This document shows positions 29,949-39,485 of a stretch of DNA of 64,000 nucleotides, piece by piece (within the stretch, counting starts at the first letter, position 1; every line of letters begins with the position of its first letter). The stretch lies in contig NC_019689.1 of assembly GCF_000317025.1 (NCBI RefSeq), positions 1,148,501 through 1,212,500 on the forward strand. Reading direction: 5' to 3'. The position numbers and the translations under genes were made by a program. The notes under the pieces are model-generated. The model made no database searches, was not told the origin of the DNA, and was given only the letters and a program-made list of their open reading frames with translations. Source of the DNA: Pleurocapsa sp. PCC 7327. GTDB lineage: Bacteria > Cyanobacteriota > Cyanobacteriia > Cyanobacteriales > Microcystaceae.

Positions 29949-30148
29949 CCAGTTTTTTGATGAAAGGATTTTCGATTTTGGCGAAGCCGCCGCACGCTCC
30001 TTGAACCTCTTCAAGGAGAACGGCGGATGCAAGGATTGGGGATTAGTTAGTGGTTAGTCGTTAATTGTCTCCCCACACTCCCTCTACTTCCGAATTCCGA
30101 CTTCCGGTTTCCGACTTCCCCTAGTCTCCCCACACTCCCCAGTCCCCT

Positions 30149-30988
30149 TCAATCCTGCTGGTGGGAAAATTGATAAGCCCCTGCCACCGAAAGCGCGATC
30201 GCGGCAACCAGCAAGATGGGAAGGGAATACCAGGGAAATTGAGACAAAGGGGAATATGCTGCCGCCCGCAAACTGACGCTGGTATAAGTTAGAGGCAGGC
30301 AATAGACTATTATTTTAAGGGCGACTGGCAAGGTACTGGGATCGAAGAAGGTTCCACCCAAGAAGGACATGGGAACGATCAGAAAATTGTTGTAAAGTCC
30401 TACGCTTTCGAGAGACTTAACTCGCAATCCTACAATTACTCCCAACCCTGCGAAAACGGCACAATTGAGCGTTAGTAGCAACAAAAATAAAGGATTGAGA
30501 AAACTACCGATTTTTCCAGTAAACAGCACCGCTACCAAAATAACCGAACCCGAAGTCATTAGTCCCCGCGCAATTCCTGCCAACATTTTGCCGAGATGTA
30601 AGGCAAGCGGATGTACTGGTAGAAGCAAGATTTCCTCAAAGGTTTTAGTAAAAAGGCGTTCTCCGCAAATCGAAAAAGTCGTGCCTCCAAAGCTGATGGT
30701 CATAGAAGACAGCGCGACCATTCCTGGCAAAATAAATTCTAGGTAATTATCGCCTACTGGCGGTTTCATTGCGCGATCGAGAGCGCCGCCCAATCCCAAA
30801 CCGAAGGCGAAAATGTAAATTAAAGGCGAGATTAATCCCGTTGAAGCGATTTGTACGATGCGCGATCGCAATTTCAACCATTCTCCCCAAAAGACGGTTA
30901 GGGTATCTGCTAGGATCGTTGGTAATTGCGGCTCCTTTATCGGTTTGCTGGAATTATGGCTCAGTGGGGGTAATGGTTGCGATTTCAC
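30149..30988 (-). CDS. ABC-2 type transporter permease
   Basis: Membrane component of an ABC exporter, 279 aa. About six helices are predicted. The family features are the N-terminal WGEWLKLRSRIVQIASTGLI, the YLEFILPGMVALSSM segment, the amphipathic FEEILLLPVHPLALHLGKML stretch and the LSFLGGTFFDPSTLP-like loop before helix 5. No ATPase gene is adjacent, so its partner is encoded elsewhere. The start is a GTG at 30988. The exported substrate cannot be told from the sequence. Confidence 0.85.
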   Translation of the reverse strand: MKSQPLPPLSHNSSKPIKEPQLPTILADTLTVFWGEWLKLRSRIVQIASTGLISPLIYIFAFGLGLGGALDRAMKPPVGDNYLEFILPGMVALSSMTISFGGTTFSICGERLFTKTFEEILLLPVHPLALHLGKMLAGIARGLMTSGSVILVAVLFTGKIGSFLNPLFLLLLTLNCAVFAGLGVIVGLRVKSLESVGLYNNFLIVPMSFLGGTFFDPSTLPVALKIIVYCLPLTYTSVSLRAAAYSPLSQFPWYSLPILLVAAIALSVAGAYQFSHQQD

Positions 30989-31211
30989 GGGTAATAGTCA
31001 ATCTCATCTTGTTAGTATTACTTAATATTTAACCAGAACCAAAAAAACTTTTTAAATTTTTGCTCTTAATTGCATAGAGCCTACAGGCGTTTGCCTCTCC
31101 TAATCTTCTTCCTAAAGAGAAGTTTTTCTTAGGGTAGGGCGAGATCGGACAGATATTATTTTTCCAATTGTTCTAGTGACGCAGAAGGAGATTGCGATAA
31201 AACTTCCAAAA

Positions 31212-31718
31212 ATGAGTCAATACCATTGGTACTACGAAATTCTTGGACTTATCCCAAATGCCTCTCCAGAAGAGGTTAAAAAAGCTTATCGCCAACTTGC
31301 CAAAACTTGGCATCCAGATCGCTTTCCCAATAACTCTCAGGAACAAAAAGAGGCGGCAGAGAAATTTAAAAAAATTCTCGAAGCCTATGAGGTACTGAGG
31401 AATCATCAACCAAGCGCAAATTCTTCAACGGCTGCGTCAACTTCAACAGTTGGATCGAAATTTTCGACTCAGCGATCGACTCCCGAAACTCACTATCAAG
31501 AGGGAGTTAAATATGCCCAAAAAGAACTTTATCAAGACGCGATCGAGGAATTTTCTATTGCCATTCGTCTCGATTCCAATTATATTAAAGCCTATCAATA
31601 TCGCGGCTTTATTTTCTCTAAATTAGGCTTTGAAAGGAGAGCCGAAGCCGATCTAAAAAAAGCAGCAGAATTAAAGTTAAACAAGCAATATCGAGAAGAG
31701 TTTGTGTCCGAGCGATAA
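31212..31718 (+). CDS. J-domain protein with TPR repeats
   Basis: Putative DnaK co-chaperone. The J domain begins [20 protein letters not shown] and has an intact HPD motif (residues 34-36 counted from this ATG) followed by [16 protein letters not shown]. After a Ser/Thr-rich linker, residues about 95-165 form one or two TPR units ([20 protein letters not shown]). A GTG at 31176 would add 12 residues; neither start has an ideal ribosome binding site. There is no zinc-finger or substrate-binding DnaJ C-terminal domain, so it is a type III J protein. The client is unknown. Confidence 0.87.
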   Translation: MSQYHWYYEILGLIPNASPEEVKKAYRQLAKTWHPDRFPNNSQEQKEAAEKFKKILEAYEVLRNHQPSANSSTAASTSTVGSKFSTQRSTPETHYQEGVKYAQKELYQDAIEEFSIAIRLDSNYIKAYQYRGFIFSKLGFERRAEADLKKAAELKLNKQYREEFVSER

Positions 31719-31930
31719 CTTTAGTCTCTTATTCGGCAAGGTGGTTAAAGTTAAAAGATGAGCAAATAGTATTCTCTCTTGGCAAGCAAGTTAAATCTTG
31801 GTTTGGATTAGATAACTTTACGTTACCAATGCCCAGCAATCTAAATTTCTCTCAGTTGAAAGAAGGATGATTAAATAGGGTAACAATTGTCAGTAGTTTT
31901 TGTTACAAAAAGTAAAGATTTGGGGGGATA

Positions 31931-31953
31931 AAAAGGGCGGGGATTGCCCGCCC
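31931..31953 (-). terminator. Intrinsic terminator of the pnt operon
   Basis: On the minus strand, GGGCGGG / CCCGCCC (perfect 7-bp stem, 5-nt loop) followed by TTTTTATCC, seven bases past the pntB stop. Confidence 0.9.
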
Positions 31954-31959
31954 AAATCC

Positions 31960-33369
31960 TTAATTAGACAGATCTTTCACCTGCGCGACCAACTGAGCTA
32001 CAACATCTTGAGCGCTGCCGAAGAGCATTAGAGTCTTATCCTTGTAAAATAACTCATTATCAACTCCGGCAAAACCTGTCCTCATGCTGCGCTTGATGAC
32101 GATCGCACGTTGCGCCTTATCTACATCTAGGATTGGCATTCCGTAGATAGGGCTACTCGTATCGTGTCGAGCGGCTGGGTTGACAACATCATTCGCACCG
32201 ATAATTAAAGCGACATCGGTGCGATCGAATTCGGGGTTGATATCATCCATATCGTAGAGTTGGGTGTAGGGGACATTTGCCTCTGCCAGTAACACGTTCA
32301 TATGTCCCGGCATTCGTCCCGCAACGGGGTGAATGGCATATTTAACCTCTACGCCCATTTTTTCCAAGCAATCGGCAAGTTCTCGAACTCCGTGCTGTGC
32401 CTGAGCTACTGCCATCCCATAACCGGGAACGATGACAACAGAACGGGCATAGCCCAACATCATTGCCCCTTCTTCAGGATCGACGGAGCGAACGACTTTA
32501 TCCTGCTGCACTCCCGATCCGCCAGCAACAACCGTGCCATCGCTACCAAACGCACCAAAGAGAACGTTGGTAAGAGAGCGGTTCATGGCTTTACACACGA
32601 TCTCGGTCAAGATGATGCCAGAAGCTCCCACCAAAGCACCAGCGACGATAAGCATATTATTCGCCAAGATAAAGCCCGCCGCACTAGCAGCCAAACCGGA
32701 GAAGGAGTTCAACAGCGAGATGACCACTGGCATATCAGCGCCGCCGATGGGCAGAACGAACATAACGCCAAGTACCAGAGAAATCCCCACCAAAGTTAGG
32801 AAAACTGCTAGATTTTCTGGGTAAACCAGTAGGTAGCCGCTACTGACTAGAAAGCTAATGAGAAGAAAAGCATTGAAGGGCTGCTGGAAGGGGAAAGTCA
32901 CAGGAGCGCCAGTAACAAGCTCTTGTAACTTGGCGAATGCCATGATGCTACCTGTAAACGTCACGCCGCCGATTAAAACCCCTAAAATGGCAATAATCGT
33001 AGCATCTAGCGGCACGGTGCCAGTGGTTTTGAGTAGTCGCCAAAATTCGCCGACAGAAACTAGTGCCGAGGCCGCACCGCCCACGCCGTTGAAAATCCCG
33101 ACCATCTGAGGCATGGCAGTCATGGCAACTTTTTGGGCAGAAATTGCTCCAATCAGAGAGCCAATGACGATACCTACTAAAATCATCTGATAGCTCAGGA
33201 TTGACTGATGGAGCAGAGTGGCAACGATCGCGATTAACATGCCGACTCCTGCCACTACATTCCCCTGACGAGCGGTGGCAGGCGAACCGAGTTGTTTCAA
33301 TCCCAGGATAAACAGAACCGCCGCCGCTAGATAAGCTAGCTCGATCCCGGTTACTAAATAGTCGCTCAT
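31960..33369 (-). CDS. pntB: NAD(P) transhydrogenase subunit beta
   Basis: Membrane and NADP(H)-binding subunit of the proton-translocating transhydrogenase, which couples hydride transfer between NADH and NADP+ to proton movement. The 469-aa protein has an N-terminal half with about eight or nine helices (PQMVGIFNGVGGAASALVS is diagnostic). The C-terminal domain III contains VIVPGYGMAVAQAQHGVREL, HPVAGRMPGHMNVLLAEANV, IGANDVVNPAA and KRSMRTGFAGVDNELF. Its ATG overlaps the stop of pntA2 by 4 bp, indicating translational coupling. Confidence 0.97.
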   Translation of the reverse strand: MSDYLVTGIELAYLAAAVLFILGLKQLGSPATARQGNVVAGVGMLIAIVATLLHQSILSYQMILVGIVIGSLIGAISAQKVAMTAMPQMVGIFNGVGGAASALVSVGEFWRLLKTTGTVPLDATIIAILGVLIGGVTFTGSIMAFAKLQELVTGAPVTFPFQQPFNAFLLISFLVSSGYLLVYPENLAVFLTLVGISLVLGVMFVLPIGGADMPVVISLLNSFSGLAASAAGFILANNMLIVAGALVGASGIILTEIVCKAMNRSLTNVLFGAFGSDGTVVAGGSGVQQDKVVRSVDPEEGAMMLGYARSVVIVPGYGMAVAQAQHGVRELADCLEKMGVEVKYAIHPVAGRMPGHMNVLLAEANVPYTQLYDMDDINPEFDRTDVALIIGANDVVNPAARHDTSSPIYGMPILDVDKAQRAIVIKRSMRTGFAGVDNELFYKDKTLMLFGSAQDVVAQLVAQVKDLSN

Positions 33370-33659
33370 GCTTTCGCCTCCTTCTTCTTAAACATTTGCA
33401 GCATTCGGTCTGTTACCCAAAAGCCGCCTACGACGTTGATGGTTGCCAAAATGACGGCAATGAAGCCTAAAATCGTTACCAGGCTCCATTCCTTGGCTCC
33501 AGTCATGAGTAATGCCCCGACGATGGAGATGCCGGAGATTGCATTCGATCCTGACATGAGAGGCGTATGTAGCGTTGGCGGAACTTTGTTAATTACTTCA
33601 AAACCAACAAATGATGCCAACACGAATACAACGATACCTGTAAGTAATTCTGAACTCAT
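33366..33659 (-). CDS. pntA2: NAD(P) transhydrogenase subunit alpha, membrane part
   Basis: Small membrane part of the split alpha subunit. The frame is open from a TTG at 33686, but ATG 33659 gives the usual length (97 aa) and N-terminus (MSSELLTGIVVFVLASFVGF) and is preceded by AAAGGG. Three helices are predicted, with the conserved NKVPPTLHTPLMSGSNAISG region. It lies between pntA1 and pntB, in the normal three-gene bacterial order. Confidence 0.93.
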   Translation of the reverse strand: MSSELLTGIVVFVLASFVGFEVINKVPPTLHTPLMSGSNAISGISIVGALLMTGAKEWSLVTILGFIAVILATINVVGGFWVTDRMLQMFKKKEAKA

Positions 33660-33709
33660 AGACCCTTTCATTCCTTTGTCTGTCAATGATTTTGTTGTCC
33701 CTGAAGGGG

Positions 33710-34858
33710 CTAAACAGGGATCGACAAAGCCTCGCGAACTCGCGAATTGCGAATTTCTCCTGCATGGGTCACACAGGCGCTATCGATAATGTCATCCGCA
33801 AAATCGAGTTTTAACTCGCCATCTTTGACGAGATACTGCACCAAGGTCAGTACGTTCTTGGCATACATCTGACTGGCATCAATGGGTACTGAGGCGGGCA
33901 AATTAATCGGACCGATGATGGTAACGCCGTATTGCGTGACATCTTTGCCCGGTTCGGTGTAGGCACAGTTCCCACCTTGTTCGGCAGCAATATCAACAAT
34001 GACAGAACCCGGTTTCATCTGAGCAACCATCGATTCGGTAACGATTAGAGGCGCTCGCTTGCCAGGAACCTGTGCTGTGGTGATGACGACATCAGCTCGT
34101 TTGACGTGTTCGGTCAGGACTTCGCGAACTCGTTCTTGGCTGGCAGTCGAAACTTCTTTGGCATAGCCACCGTCTGCCACCGCGTCTTCTTCTAAAGTAA
34201 TGTCGATGAATTTAGCGCCGACGCTTTGGACTTCTTCTTTGACTGCCGGACGGATATCAAAGGCTTCTACCACGGCTCCCAAACGGCGGGCAGTCGCGAT
34301 CACCTGCAACCCGGCTACCCCTGCGCCGATAACTAATACTTTGGCAGGGGGAATGGTTCCTGCGGCAGTGGTCATCATGGGGAAGATTCTGGGCAAATAG
34401 GCAGCAGCTAGCAAGGTAGCTTTGTAGCCAGCAATATTAGCTTGAGATGACAGCGCGTCCATGCTTTGAGCGCGACTGGTGCGGGGAATTAGCTCTAGGC
34501 TAAACGCGGTAATCTGGCGATCGGCTAATTTTTTGATGCCAGCAGGATCGCTTAGCGGATCGAGCATTCCGAGCAAAACTGCCCCTGGTTTGAGCCAATT
34601 AATTTCTGGCTGTCCGTCTCGTTCGCTGGGAGGGGAAACTTTGAGCAGGAGATCGGCTTCTCCCCAAAGTTGGGCGGGATCGGCAATCAGTTTAGCGCCA
34701 GCCGCTTCATAAGCATCATCCGAGAAGTGCGCTCCCGCACCCGCTCCAGTCTGAACCAAGACTTCAAAACCTCCTTTGACTAATCGGGCGACGGTATCTG
34801 GTACTAACGCCACCCGAAATTCTCCAATTTCAATTTCTTTAGCAATAGCTATCTTCAT
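33710..34858 (-). CDS. pntA1: NAD(P) transhydrogenase subunit alpha, NAD-binding part
   Basis: Soluble domain I that binds NAD(H). The 382-aa protein starts MKIAIAKEIEIGEFRVALVP and contains RTSRAQSMDALSSQANIAGY, the Rossmann motif VIGAGVAGLQVIATARRLGA, and the mobile-loop region EQGGNCAYTEPG. It is the first gene of the pntA1-pntA2-pntB unit. The 290-bp spacer upstream probably contains the operon promoter. Confidence 0.97.
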   Translation of the reverse strand: MKIAIAKEIEIGEFRVALVPDTVARLVKGGFEVLVQTGAGAGAHFSDDAYEAAGAKLIADPAQLWGEADLLLKVSPPSERDGQPEINWLKPGAVLLGMLDPLSDPAGIKKLADRQITAFSLELIPRTSRAQSMDALSSQANIAGYKATLLAAAYLPRIFPMMTTAAGTIPPAKVLVIGAGVAGLQVIATARRLGAVVEAFDIRPAVKEEVQSVGAKFIDITLEEDAVADGGYAKEVSTASQERVREVLTEHVKRADVVITTAQVPGKRAPLIVTESMVAQMKPGSVIVDIAAEQGGNCAYTEPGKDVTQYGVTIIGPINLPASVPIDASQMYAKNVLTLVQYLVKDGELKLDFADDIIDSACVTHAGEIRNSRVREALSIPV

Positions 34859-35084
34859 GGTTTTTCCTTTTTTTGACAGATCGATTCATCTCCCTTCTTT
34901 TGAAGAATAGAAGGTAGAGAATTTTGGGTTATTAAGCTACTCCTCTCACCATGTAAACTAAACCGATAAGCTATAGTTATCTCGCTTTCTGAAACTAGAG
35001 TTTCACGATTAATGGTGGCTGAAAGTTCATAAGCAACTTTTTTATAAAGGATTAATTTTTCTGGAATTGAGTTATGAAGATCGA

Positions 35085-35116
35085 TAAAAAGCCACCCCTA
35101 ACGACAGAAGTGGCTT
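35085..35116 (-). terminator. Intrinsic terminator after the gene at 35150-35668
   Basis: On the minus strand, AAGCCAC / GTGGCTT with a 14-nt loop, followed by TTTTATC. It ends the transcript of the conserved minus-strand gene and separates it from the pnt operon. Confidence 0.75.
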
Positions 35117-35149
35117 AGTAAAAAAAATAAAAATTTATTTAAAACTGGA

Positions 35150-35668
35150 TTAGCTTAGCGCTTGAGTTTCGCTTTCATCAATTTCTTTTTTGACGGCTTG
35201 ACTGACAATTTGCTTAACTATTTTGATGAGTTCGCGCCAAGAAGCATCGTTGCGAGGAATTTCGCCTTGATACATCCAAAGCCAATCTAACAGCTCTTGT
35301 AGGGCTTCTCTAGCTTCTTGGATTTCCTGGCGTTCGGGCGGCAGAAGCGGCGTGGAAAATCTAGCGGGGTCTTTCCGAACCACTTCTAGCGCTTCGCGAA
35401 CAGTGGCTGTAATTAACTGTTGCATTTCTTTTTGACCCCGTTGTTTTTGCCAAGCTAAACCTTCTTCGCTCGAAGCGTAGAGAGAGGGCAAACGATTGAG
35501 AGCGTAGGTTGCTACCTCGACTTGATTGACTAACTCTTTGATTTCAGCCGAACAAGGCTCTAGTTGTTTTTTGATTTCTTGGGCAACTAGCAACTCCATC
35601 GCGTTTTTGTTAGACTGCGAAACGACGCGCTCGGACTGAGAAGCCAGATAATCTAAGATTGAATCCAT
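35150..35668 (-). CDS. Conserved hypothetical protein (172 aa)
   Basis: I do not recognise a named domain. The protein is highly helical and charged, with likely coiled-coil stretches (QEIKKQLEPCSAEIKELVNQ; PERQEIQEAREALQELLDWL). It has no membrane segment and ends in an acidic tail. A motif of the type PLYASSEEGLAWQKQRG is followed by a region that suggests late competence or DUF-like cyanobacterial proteins, but I cannot assign it. It is a single gene with its own terminator, divergent from the small membrane protein at 35800. Confidence 0.72.
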   Translation of the reverse strand: MDSILDYLASQSERVVSQSNKNAMELLVAQEIKKQLEPCSAEIKELVNQVEVATYALNRLPSLYASSEEGLAWQKQRGQKEMQQLITATVREALEVVRKDPARFSTPLLPPERQEIQEAREALQELLDWLWMYQGEIPRNDASWRELIKIVKQIVSQAVKKEIDESETQALS

Positions 35669-35799
35669 TGCTCGAATGATTTTTTTTATGTCACATTAGC
35701 GTTAGTATGCCCAAAGCGAGGAAAAAAATTGCGATCGCCAGCGATTTCTCTTCCCAGCCAAGCTTTTAGCCACCCTAAAAAATTTGTCAGATAAAAATC

Positions 35800-36168
35800 A
35801 TGCTAGATTTTACATCGGTTTTGAATTTTTCCCACCATCATTGCATTGCCATCTGCGCTTTTCTCGTTCCAGCCAATCTGCTGATAACCTTACAAACTTT
35901 AGCGATGGTTTTACTGACTCGCCCTCAATCTCATATTCGTTGGTCGGTAGCGATCGCGGCTTGTCTAGCTTTAATCCTAGTCCTGCACGTGGGAACTTGG
36001 TTTGCGATCGAGGTTGTCACCCCCGTCACCTTTATTTTGCTGGGATTGGCAAGTACTTGTTTGGCTTTAAACCTTTGGACGGCAAACTATCCATCTACTT
36101 TCCAACGCTTGTTGAGAATAGCTCCGAGCATTCCCAACCGCGATCGCCAATCGTGGCTTTCTTATTAA
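35800..36168 (+). CDS. Small conserved membrane protein (122 aa)
   Basis: Three hydrophobic segments are visible (residues about 15-38, 47-67 and 70-92), with a short basic C-terminus (SIPNRDRQSWLSY). No catalytic motif is seen. The ATG at 35800 is favoured over an overlapping frame at 35784 because only this frame has a coherent membrane topology. It is convergent with the deacetylase-like gene, 15 bp away. The function is unknown. Confidence 0.68.
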   Translation: MLDFTSVLNFSHHHCIAICAFLVPANLLITLQTLAMVLLTRPQSHIRWSVAIAACLALILVLHVGTWFAIEVVTPVTFILLGLASTCLALNLWTANYPSTFQRLLRIAPSIPNRDRQSWLSY

Positions 36169-36183
36169 CGTAAATTGTTTTGG

Positions 36184-37110
36184 TTACGAAGGCACTGCCA
36201 AACATTGCTGGTAAATTACTTTAGCAGCTCGATGCAAGAGCGAATGCCGAGCGACTAATCCTTGGAGATCGTCGGCGTATCCCCCGCCAATGACACAAGC
36301 AACAGGACAGCCAGCTGCCAAACAGGTAGTCAAAACCTGCATTTCGCGGCGATAAATTCCCAGATCCGTTAGGGCTAATTTTCCCAGGCGATCGCTCGCA
36401 TGAGTATCTACGCCAGCATCGTACAACACCAAATCGGGTTGGACTTGAGAGAGTACATCGGAGAGATATTTAGCCAGGATGTGTAAATAGCCGTCATCAT
36501 CTAAACCAACGGGTAGCGGCACGTCGAGATCGCTTTTTTGCTTGTTATTGGGGAAATTCGCTTCGCAATGCATCGAGAAAGTAAAAACGCTGGGATCGTC
36601 TTGAAAGATACAAGCCGTTCCATCGCCTTGATGAACGTCTAAATCGACAATGAGGACTTTTTTGACCAGTCCGAGTTGTTGCAAGACGCGAGTTGCGATC
36701 GCTAAATCGTTAAAAATACAAAACCCCGAACCATAACCCGGAAAAGCATGGTGAGTTCCCCCTGCCGTATTGCAAGCCAATCCATATTGCAAAGCCAGTT
36801 GAGCCGTCAGAATCGTTCCGCCGACCGCAACACAAGTCCGATTGGCTAAAGCGGGACTCCAAGGCAAGCCAATGCGGCGCTGTGCCTTCGGATCGAGCGT
36901 TCCCTCGCAATAGGCTCGCACGTATTCTGGTAGATGTACTAATTCAATTAACTCCCGCGACGGGACTTCTGGACGGTAAACGCAGTCGAGTTGAGCGATG
37001 CCGTCGGCGAGTAGCAATTCGTAAAGGAGTTTGAATTTAGACATCGGAAAGCGATGTCCCTCTGGCAATGGCGCAATGTAGTCTGGATGGTAGACGATCG
37101 GTAAACTCAT
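36184..37110 (-). CDS. Histone deacetylase family protein
   Basis: Zn-dependent deacetylase fold (class II-like; acetoin utilisation or acetylpolyamine amidohydrolase relatives). Motifs are GGTHHAFPGYGSGFCIFND with the His pair, VDLDVHQGDGTA with the metal-binding Asp/His, and LYDAGVDTHASD with the second metal Asp, followed by a C-terminal GGGY. The length (308 aa) is normal for the bacterial family. The frame is open from a TTG at 37128; ATG 37110 is the better start. The substrate in cyanobacteria is unknown; small acetylated molecules or proteins are possible. Confidence 0.9.
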   Translation of the reverse strand: MSLPIVYHPDYIAPLPEGHRFPMSKFKLLYELLLADGIAQLDCVYRPEVPSRELIELVHLPEYVRAYCEGTLDPKAQRRIGLPWSPALANRTCVAVGGTILTAQLALQYGLACNTAGGTHHAFPGYGSGFCIFNDLAIATRVLQQLGLVKKVLIVDLDVHQGDGTACIFQDDPSVFTFSMHCEANFPNNKQKSDLDVPLPVGLDDDGYLHILAKYLSDVLSQVQPDLVLYDAGVDTHASDRLGKLALTDLGIYRREMQVLTTCLAAGCPVACVIGGGYADDLQGLVARHSLLHRAAKVIYQQCLAVPS

Positions 37111-37246
37111 TCTTACAGCAATTATCAACTAAATAATATTAAATCCGTTTCATTGACCATAATTGACCATAATATGGAGTGCGGTGCGTTCGCGTAGCGT
37201 GTGCGTAAGCGCATACGTCTTGCTCGCTTTTCATGCCTGCTCGAAC

Positions 37247-37268
37247 GCGAGCTAGAAGCTCGCACTAC
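37247..37268 (-). repeat. GTAGTGCGAG...CTCGC hairpin repeat
   Basis: Reverse-strand copy of a 22-nt repeat also found at 18866-18887 and 54945-54966. Stem GCGAG/CTCGC with variable centre. It is part of a longer GC-rich patch rich in GCGAGC and GCGTACGC-like words (37180-37268). Confidence 0.7.
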
Positions 37269-37305
37269 TGGTTATTGTGTTTGTTCGTTCAGATTTGATA
37301 TAAAT

Positions 37306-37337
37306 TGTAGGGTGGGCTAGTATTAGCCCACCCTACA
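37306..37337. repeat. Perfect 14-bp hairpin TGTAGGGTGGGCTA
   Basis: Arms TGTAGGGTGGGCTA and TAGCCCACCCTACA with a 4-nt loop, 40 bp past the DevC stop on the minus strand. There is no T tract. This GTAGGGTGGGC palindrome is a frequent intergenic element in cyanobacteria. It may help end the devC-like transcript. Confidence 0.75.
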
Positions 37338-37377
37338 CGTAAGGTTTTCAAGTATCTCTACTAACTACTAACCAGGA

Positions 37378-38631
37378 TTAGCCTTTGAAAACCATCGCAG
37401 GGTCGATTCGCGTTACCTTGCGAATGGCGAGAAACGCAGAACCGATGCACATGGCGACAATAATACCAAACACGCCAACTGCCGCTCCCGGAGTAATCAA
37501 AATGATAATTCCCTGTTCGGCGACGGCTGCGCTCAAGCCTAGGCAGATCAGCATTCCTGGAATATAGCCCAAAACTGCCATCCAGATCGATTGCTCTACG
37601 ATAACCCCATAAAGCAGCTTATCCGACGCGCCGATTGCTTTGAGGGTACCAAATTCCTTAATGTGTTCGGACACGGAAGAATAAAGAATTTGGCTCACAA
37701 CGACCATGCCGACGATTACCCCAACTGCCGCTCCGATACCCAAAATCACGCCAACGCCCGTGCGAACTTTCCAGTAATCTCTCGTTTTTTGCGACATTTC
37801 TGCCTTAGTATAGGCAGTCGTTCCGGGGATGGTCTCTTGCAGGCGCTTTTTGAGCGCTTCCATGTTTTGACCCGGTTTAGCTTTTATCAAAATATAGGTA
37901 ACGGGATCGGTTAAGCTCAAGGCTTTGAGTGGAGGCATCTGCGACTGCTTGGTTTCGGCATCAGAAGCCTTCTCATAAATTGTCGTACAATCGAACTTTC
38001 CATTTTCGTTTGCCTGACAGTTGACCCTAGAGGTATACCCAGCACTCATGTAGGTATTAACATTCTTAAGAGATGTAAAGACAAACGGAGACGCTACTAA
38101 AGATTGAGTATTTTCGGTAACTGCGTCTACGCGAGCGGGCAAGCTTCCGATTTTCCCCATCTGACCGATAGAGTTGATGTGTAGTTCCTCTATGCGACTT
38201 CCTTCTACCATGATAGTGTAGGGGTTAGATACCGCTTTTAGGCTTCCTTGCGTAATATCTCCCGGTTGAAAGAGTCTTCCGTTTGGGTCGAAACCAATGA
38301 TGCGCACGGAACTACTTTCGGTACTGTTGGCTGGATACCATCTCGACGTAGTAAGAGTAATAGGTTCTGCCCGTTCGACTCCTTCTACTTGTTTTGCCTC
38401 TTCTAGTTGTGCGTAGGTCAATGGTTCTGTATACTCGAATTGAACCATCCGATCGGAAGTTAGCCAGATGTCTGCTTTCGAGCGATCGATGAGGAGGGCT
38501 GTAGAGCGAGAAAAACCGTTGAGAATGCCAGTTTGGATTGTCACTAGGCTAACGGCAAACATGATACCTGCCTGGGCAACTAAGAAACGAGGCAAGTCTT
38601 CGAGTAGGTTCTTACGAGCAATGGATACCAT
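37378..38631 (-). CDS. devC: DevC-like ABC transporter permease
   Basis: Membrane subunit of a MacB/DevBCA-type exporter, 417 aa. The N-terminal SIARKNLLEDLPRFLVAQAG is diagnostic of DevC, followed by helix 1, a periplasmic MacB-like domain (residues about 45-290; two Cys, as in NCQANENGKFDC) and a C-terminal FtsX domain with three helices (GVGVILGIGAAVGVIVGMVV; IRKVTRIDPAMVFKG end). In the heterocyst system DevC works with DevB and the ATPase DevA, but neither is adjacent here. Paralogs are common in unicellular cyanobacteria; the substrate is unknown. Confidence 0.88.
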   Translation of the reverse strand: MVSIARKNLLEDLPRFLVAQAGIMFAVSLVTIQTGILNGFSRSTALLIDRSKADIWLTSDRMVQFEYTEPLTYAQLEEAKQVEGVERAEPITLTTSRWYPANSTESSSVRIIGFDPNGRLFQPGDITQGSLKAVSNPYTIMVEGSRIEELHINSIGQMGKIGSLPARVDAVTENTQSLVASPFVFTSLKNVNTYMSAGYTSRVNCQANENGKFDCTTIYEKASDAETKQSQMPPLKALSLTDPVTYILIKAKPGQNMEALKKRLQETIPGTTAYTKAEMSQKTRDYWKVRTGVGVILGIGAAVGVIVGMVVVSQILYSSVSEHIKEFGTLKAIGASDKLLYGVIVEQSIWMAVLGYIPGMLICLGLSAAVAEQGIIILITPGAAVGVFGIIVAMCIGSAFLAIRKVTRIDPAMVFKG

Positions 38632-38846
38632 AGCAGATTAGAGGACTATGTTTTTGTGCGCCTGCTGAAAGATTCAGCGGATTGGGGTTGGGTTTCGGAA
38701 CTTGACGAAGTTTACGTAATATTTATTATTTCCGAATCCATTAAGTTATGTAACAGCGAGTGGGACAGTAATTAGAGTGTCAACTGGGAAACTGAATTCC
38801 GAAAATTTTCCAGTAAAACGCTATAAATCCTCAAAATCGGAAGATT

Positions 38847-39467
38847 ATGCGCGACGGAGAACGGTTAAATCATCCCATTCTCGAACAGAGTTTTGCGATT
38901 ATCGACCAAGAGATTGGCAATCATAGCTTAAATTCTTGGGAATACGCGATCGCCCGTCGGGTTATTCACACCACCGCTGATTTTGAATTTGCCGAGTTAT
39001 TAAGATTCAGTCCCGATGCGATCGAATCCGGTATGGCTTGCCTGCGCCGTAAAGTGCCCATCATTACCGATGTCGGCATGGTTAAGCAGGGTATAACAAC
39101 CATGGTAGCAAAAACTTTTAACAATTTTTTGATGGCTGCTGTCGAGCAAGTTTTAGTAGCCGATGCAGGCAGAACTCGCACGGAGATAGGAATTCTAAGA
39201 TGCTTTGAGCAATACCCCCAGGGAATTTATGTCATTGGTAATGCACCTACTGCCTTACTAGCATTATGCGATCGCATTTCTGAGTCAAACCTTAAACCAG
39301 GATTAATTATTGGTGCGCCCGTGGGATTTGTTTCCGTGGTAGAGTCGAAACAAGCTTTGGCACGGCTAAGCGTCCCCCAAATTCGAGTAGAAGGACGCAA
39401 GGGAGGATCGCCCGTCGCTGCTGCAATTTTAAATGCATTATTAGTGCTAGCGTGGGAGAATTTATAA
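38847..39467 (+). CDS. cobH: Precorrin-8X methylmutase
   Basis: Moves a methyl group from C11 to C12 to form hydrogenobyrinate or its cobalt analogue in corrin synthesis. The 206-aa protein has the catalytic His41 in RRVIHTTADFEFAELLRFS, VPIITDVGMVKQGI, and the C-terminal GAPVGFVSVVESK followed by EGRKGGSPVAAAILNALL. It is 18 bp upstream of the next corrin gene, so both are co-transcribed. Confidence 0.95.
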   Translation: MRDGERLNHPILEQSFAIIDQEIGNHSLNSWEYAIARRVIHTTADFEFAELLRFSPDAIESGMACLRRKVPIITDVGMVKQGITTMVAKTFNNFLMAAVEQVLVADAGRTRTEIGILRCFEQYPQGIYVIGNAPTALLALCDRISESNLKPGLIIGAPVGFVSVVESKQALARLSVPQIRVEGRKGGSPVAAAILNALLVLAWENL

Positions 39468-39485
39468 TTATTAAAAATATAAATA

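Noticed and set aside
32302..32799. 165-aa plus-strand frame inside pntB
   Set aside because: Antisense to a fully conserved pntB; the composition is typical of a shadow frame and there is no ribosome binding site.
35784..36173. 129-aa frame overlapping the small membrane protein
   Set aside because: Out of phase with the frame that has three coherent membrane helices; its product is Ser/Arg-rich and lacks structure.
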